In this document: positions 61,289 through 64,000 of the stretch, in pieces
Layout of the letters: each line of letters starts with the position of its first letter
How positions within the stretch are numbered: position 1 is the stretch's first letter
NCBI RefSeq assembly: GCF_001761485.1
Contig: NC_090773.1
Span: 1,116,001-1,180,000, forward strand
Length of the DNA: 64,000 nucleotides
Reading direction: 5' to 3'
Source: Yarrowia lipolytica
Taxonomy: Eukaryota; Ascomycota; Dipodascomycetes; Dipodascales
Program-made: the position numbers and the translations under genes
The notes under the pieces: model-generated
What the model was told of the DNA's origin: nothing
Databases searched by the model: none
Seen by the model: only the letters and a program-made list of their open reading frames with translations

Positions 61289-61401
61289 GCGTCTACAACT
61301 GGACCCTTAGCCTGTATATATCAATTGATTATTTAAAGATTTGGTCGGTAGGCGGTTCGTATTGTACAATGGGATCTGTTACTGAGGTGGATCTACCCAA
61401 C

Positions 61402-61460
61402 TTGCGAGATTCAATTGCGAGATTCAATCGCGAGATTCAATTGCGAGAATCAGTTGCGAG
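61402..61460. repeat. 13-bp tandem repeat (TTGCGAGATTCAA x4.5)
   Basis: Four full copies with a few changes and a half copy lie about 115 bp after the CYC1 stop. Confidence 0.75.
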
Positions 61461-63663
61461 TTGTTCTAACACTCAGCTTCTACGAGCGCTTGTATTAGGA
61501 CGAGTGATACTCCGTGGGGCGACGGCTTCTCTTGCGTCTTCTGTTGTATTCTTTCTTACACTATCGTCCATCTCCAACCACCTCGTACTCGCACGCTCGC
61601 CTGTACTGCTTACTCCAAACAACATGACTGGCTGACGAAATCAAGGCGCTGTATATATGTACACATCTACAGCAACAGAAGGTTGTTTTGTTGCCCAGCT
61701 CGCTAATAGTCTTCAAACCGTCTCCATTCACAGCTGAGACATGTGGAGGTTGCGGTTCGATTGAGCACATACCGGCCTCTCCAGAGGTCTGGGAGAGTCT
61801 GTTGCGGACTGATTTGCGCCTCAAAGACGTGTTTGTGACCCCTAAGTGCCGTAGATGTCTCCCGAAGACGTGTTTTTTTCTTTGTTGTGCCTCTCTGACG
61901 CCCCGAAGAGTCTTGATTCCAACGGTTTTTGTCCCAACTAAATACAAGTAAGTATCCACTTTTCGTTTTCGGCGAAACGCACATTGCTGGGAATATTTGT
62001 ACTGAGAGTGGAAATATTGTTGGGTTCTTTTCTCACATGTTGCGTCCCTCTTTCTTTTAGGCCTTTTTTGTCTCTTTGCTGTCTCTGGAACCCCGGATTT
62101 GGACCCCCAGCCGATCTTTTGTTTCAACTAATTGCCAAGTAATTCAAATTTTGGAAATCTCTCCAAAAAAGCACCACTATTGATACCTACGAGTGTCTGT
62201 CAACATCTATATACAAGAACCAGCGTCCTCTTGACCATCCAATACCAATACCGGTACGTCTCTTCACCGCCAATACTACCCCTAACCCCTCCAGTCAAAA
62301 CCCAGCCATTGCAAATGGAGCAAGAATCCACCTGTTAGCGTTGCTGTGAAAAATCAGCCAGTCAAAATCAAGATAATTTTTCACGTCCTTGTTTTTTTTT
62401 GGTTTTTTTTTTTTTTCCGAGCCAAAATGGTCAAATCAACTTTTCAGCGTCCCAGACGCACTCCGGTGGCGGTGCGGTGGCGGCGGTGGCGCTACTAGTG
62501 GGAGATGCATTGGGTTGCAAGTCGCTCCGAAATTCTCTCGAGCAAGAGCGAGGTCGAGAGCCGGATATCATGTGACTGGCATATGTGGTTGTGTTAAGTA
62601 TCTTCTCGTATCTCTCGTATTGCCGGTGCAACGCTGTTTAAAATACCGCAGTGTCTCTATCGCAATTGTATGTGGTATCCAGCACCCGTTACACCCAAAC
62701 AGTTTATGAAAAGAGCTTAATGTTAATCAGAGACACTATTGGCATTTCTCTTCCGGATCTCGCCGGTTTCTCCGGGCAATGGTGCGGCGTCGAAACGAAA
62801 AGTGGATCTTGTTAGTAAGCGGGGATCAGGAACGAGTACAGGTTGTCGACAGTTTCGTACTTGTACTTGTAAGCTGACCAAGTAGAAAACAGCTCGGTGG
62901 CCACGCAGGTTTTTCGACTACTGTGACCATCTCCAGCATCCGTCATAGAAGCTCAAGTGCAAGATTCACCACTCTTAGACTATTGGGCACTAGTAGGTCT
63001 TGTAGACTAGTCTCGTCATCATCTTGCGTCCAAAGACGTGTCCTAACGGGTATCCTCGCGGCAGTTTCACGCTTTAGTTACTCGCGACGACGTAACTGAT
63101 CCACCTCTCTGGGTACCGAGATTACCCAAAGTGGAGACCTCCATTCGTTTGAGGAACCCGTCCTCTTGAAGGCTCGATGCCCCGTCGTTGGAGGTACTAC
63201 AGATTCATTGAACAGAGTTTGTAGATGGAGATGCGGTGGATTCTGCCTTTCTTCCTTATCCTGACTGCGCTTCTCAAGTCCTCAGTGAGTTATGGAGGGC
63301 CTCCTGCTTCGCTTTCCTCGAGTGCAGTCGGCAGCTGCTCCGGACACTGTCAATCAACTGAACTAGAAGTACGACTGAACTACCAGAACCACTTGCTAAA
63401 AAAGCGAGTCAAGCCCTTCAAGTCAGACTCGCGACAAGTCCGTAGTCTGAGGAGTCTGTTAGTAGTTCGACCTAGGATACCAGCTCGGTACAATACGTGC
63501 TCGAACTAATAGCCAGCTGGAGATATATATTTAGGTCTTCTCCTCACGAGAGTGGACGTGCGAGCATCTTTAGAACGCTGAGGGACGTTTGAGCATTTCA
63601 GGATGTGTTCGGGATGATCCAAGAAGAGATTAGCGTCGTTTGAGCGCATATAGGTCATTCTTT

Positions 63664-63760
63664 TGAGCATTTTGAGCCTTGCAGTTCGTTCCTATGAGCA
63701 TTTTGAGCATTTTAGATCGTTTTATTACACGAGCTTTTGAGCATTTTGAGCATTTTGAGA
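63664..63760. repeat. Degenerate GAGCATTTT repeats
   Basis: TTGAGCATTTT or close variants occur about six times in 100 bp, in two tight clusters near 63664-63715 and 63733-63760. Confidence 0.65.
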
Positions 63761-64000
63761 GAATGAAGGCTTCCTTCATAGACAGAGCGACCTGCAAAGT
63801 TTCTTCAATTCACGTCTCCGGACAAGTGGACGCCATTACAGCTATACGGTCTGAGATTGTCCTACTGTATCTACAAGAGATTGCCATATGTCTATGAGAT
63901 AGGTTGAAAGAATCAGGTGGACGTTGATGTCTGGATTATTGTTCATTCTCTTTGGGTAACGAGAGAGTTCTGATTGAGTGTCTGATCTGATATTTACTAC

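Larger units (their letters stand above)
61289..64000. other. 2.7 kb without a convincing gene at the right end
   Basis: No gene was supported. It holds a 13-bp repeat after CYC1, poly-T at 62388-62416, and a degenerate GAGCATTTT repeat. A 94-residue frame (63225-63509) starts with a signal-like MRWILPFFLILTALLKSSVS, but lacks other support. Confidence 0.55.

Noticed and set aside
61740-61775. GGTTCGATT word resembling a tRNA B box
   Set aside because: No A box, no acceptor stem and no T run at the needed distances.
61561-62127. 188-residue minus-strand frame after CYC1
   Set aside because: No domain, no promoter signs and an opposing open frame of equal quality on the plus strand.
62812-62830. 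Minus-strand TACTAACAAG that looks like an intron end
   Set aside because: No GTGAGT/GTAAGT donor at a sensible distance, and the sequence after it gives only 23 codons before a stop.

Overview
The window looks like nuclear DNA of an ascomycete yeast, most likely Yarrowia lipolytica or a close relative. The evidence is: almost all genes are single-exon ORFs on both strands; the one intron I can model has a GTGAGT donor and a TACTAACCCAG acceptor with the branch site almost touching the splice site, as is typical of Yarrowia; a tRNA-like sequence is joined to a 5S-like sequence, in a genus known for dispersed 5S genes and tRNA-5S fusions; and there is a secreted class 3 lipase. From remembered gene order I think this is the chromosome D stretch with SAK1, LIP11 and CYC1, but I could not check that.

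Layout from left to right. 0-10 kb: 3' part of the branched-chain keto acid dehydrogenase E1 alpha gene (cut by the window edge), MED1, SPT2, RAD4 (-) and a GRE2-like reductase (-). 10-14 kb: an unrecognised coiled-coil-type gene (-), then a 3 kb gene-poor gap with a tRNA/5S chimera, A-rich repeats, a 128-bp hairpin and several GTAC-rich palindromes. 14-24 kb: a SNF1-activating kinase (SAK1 type), a second GRE2-like reductase (-), SFH5, MCM10 and a DAG/sphingoid-type lipid kinase (-). 24-34 kb: NUR1, NUP53 (-), RPN6, NUP84 (-) and an unrecognised disordered protein. 34-46 kb: a carboxypeptidase Y-like protease (-), a lipase (-), MED13 (-, with a newly modelled 5' exon) and RPT5 (-). 46-56 kb: an Atg38/NRBF2-like MIT protein, SNRNP27, a GPI-type cell-surface protein, an Hsm3-like protein, SHB17 and SPB1 (-). 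56-64 kb: a 4.7 kb gene-poor gap, CYC1 and 2.7 kb of DNA without a convincing gene.

The content is mostly core cell biology: two Mediator subunits (MED1, MED13), three genes tied to the proteasome base or lid (RPN6, RPT5, Hsm3-like), three nuclear-envelope genes (NUR1, NUP53, NUP84), two DNA maintenance genes (RAD4, MCM10) and two RNA-processing genes (SNRNP27, SPB1). These groupings may be chance. The less ordinary material is the tRNA/5S chimera, the hairpin, TTAGGG motifs beside MED1, NUP84 and CYC1, the MED13 intron with its tandem repeat, the lipid kinase with an altered nucleotide motif, and the long gaps carrying short tandem repeats. I saw no LTR element, virus-like element or CRISPR array.
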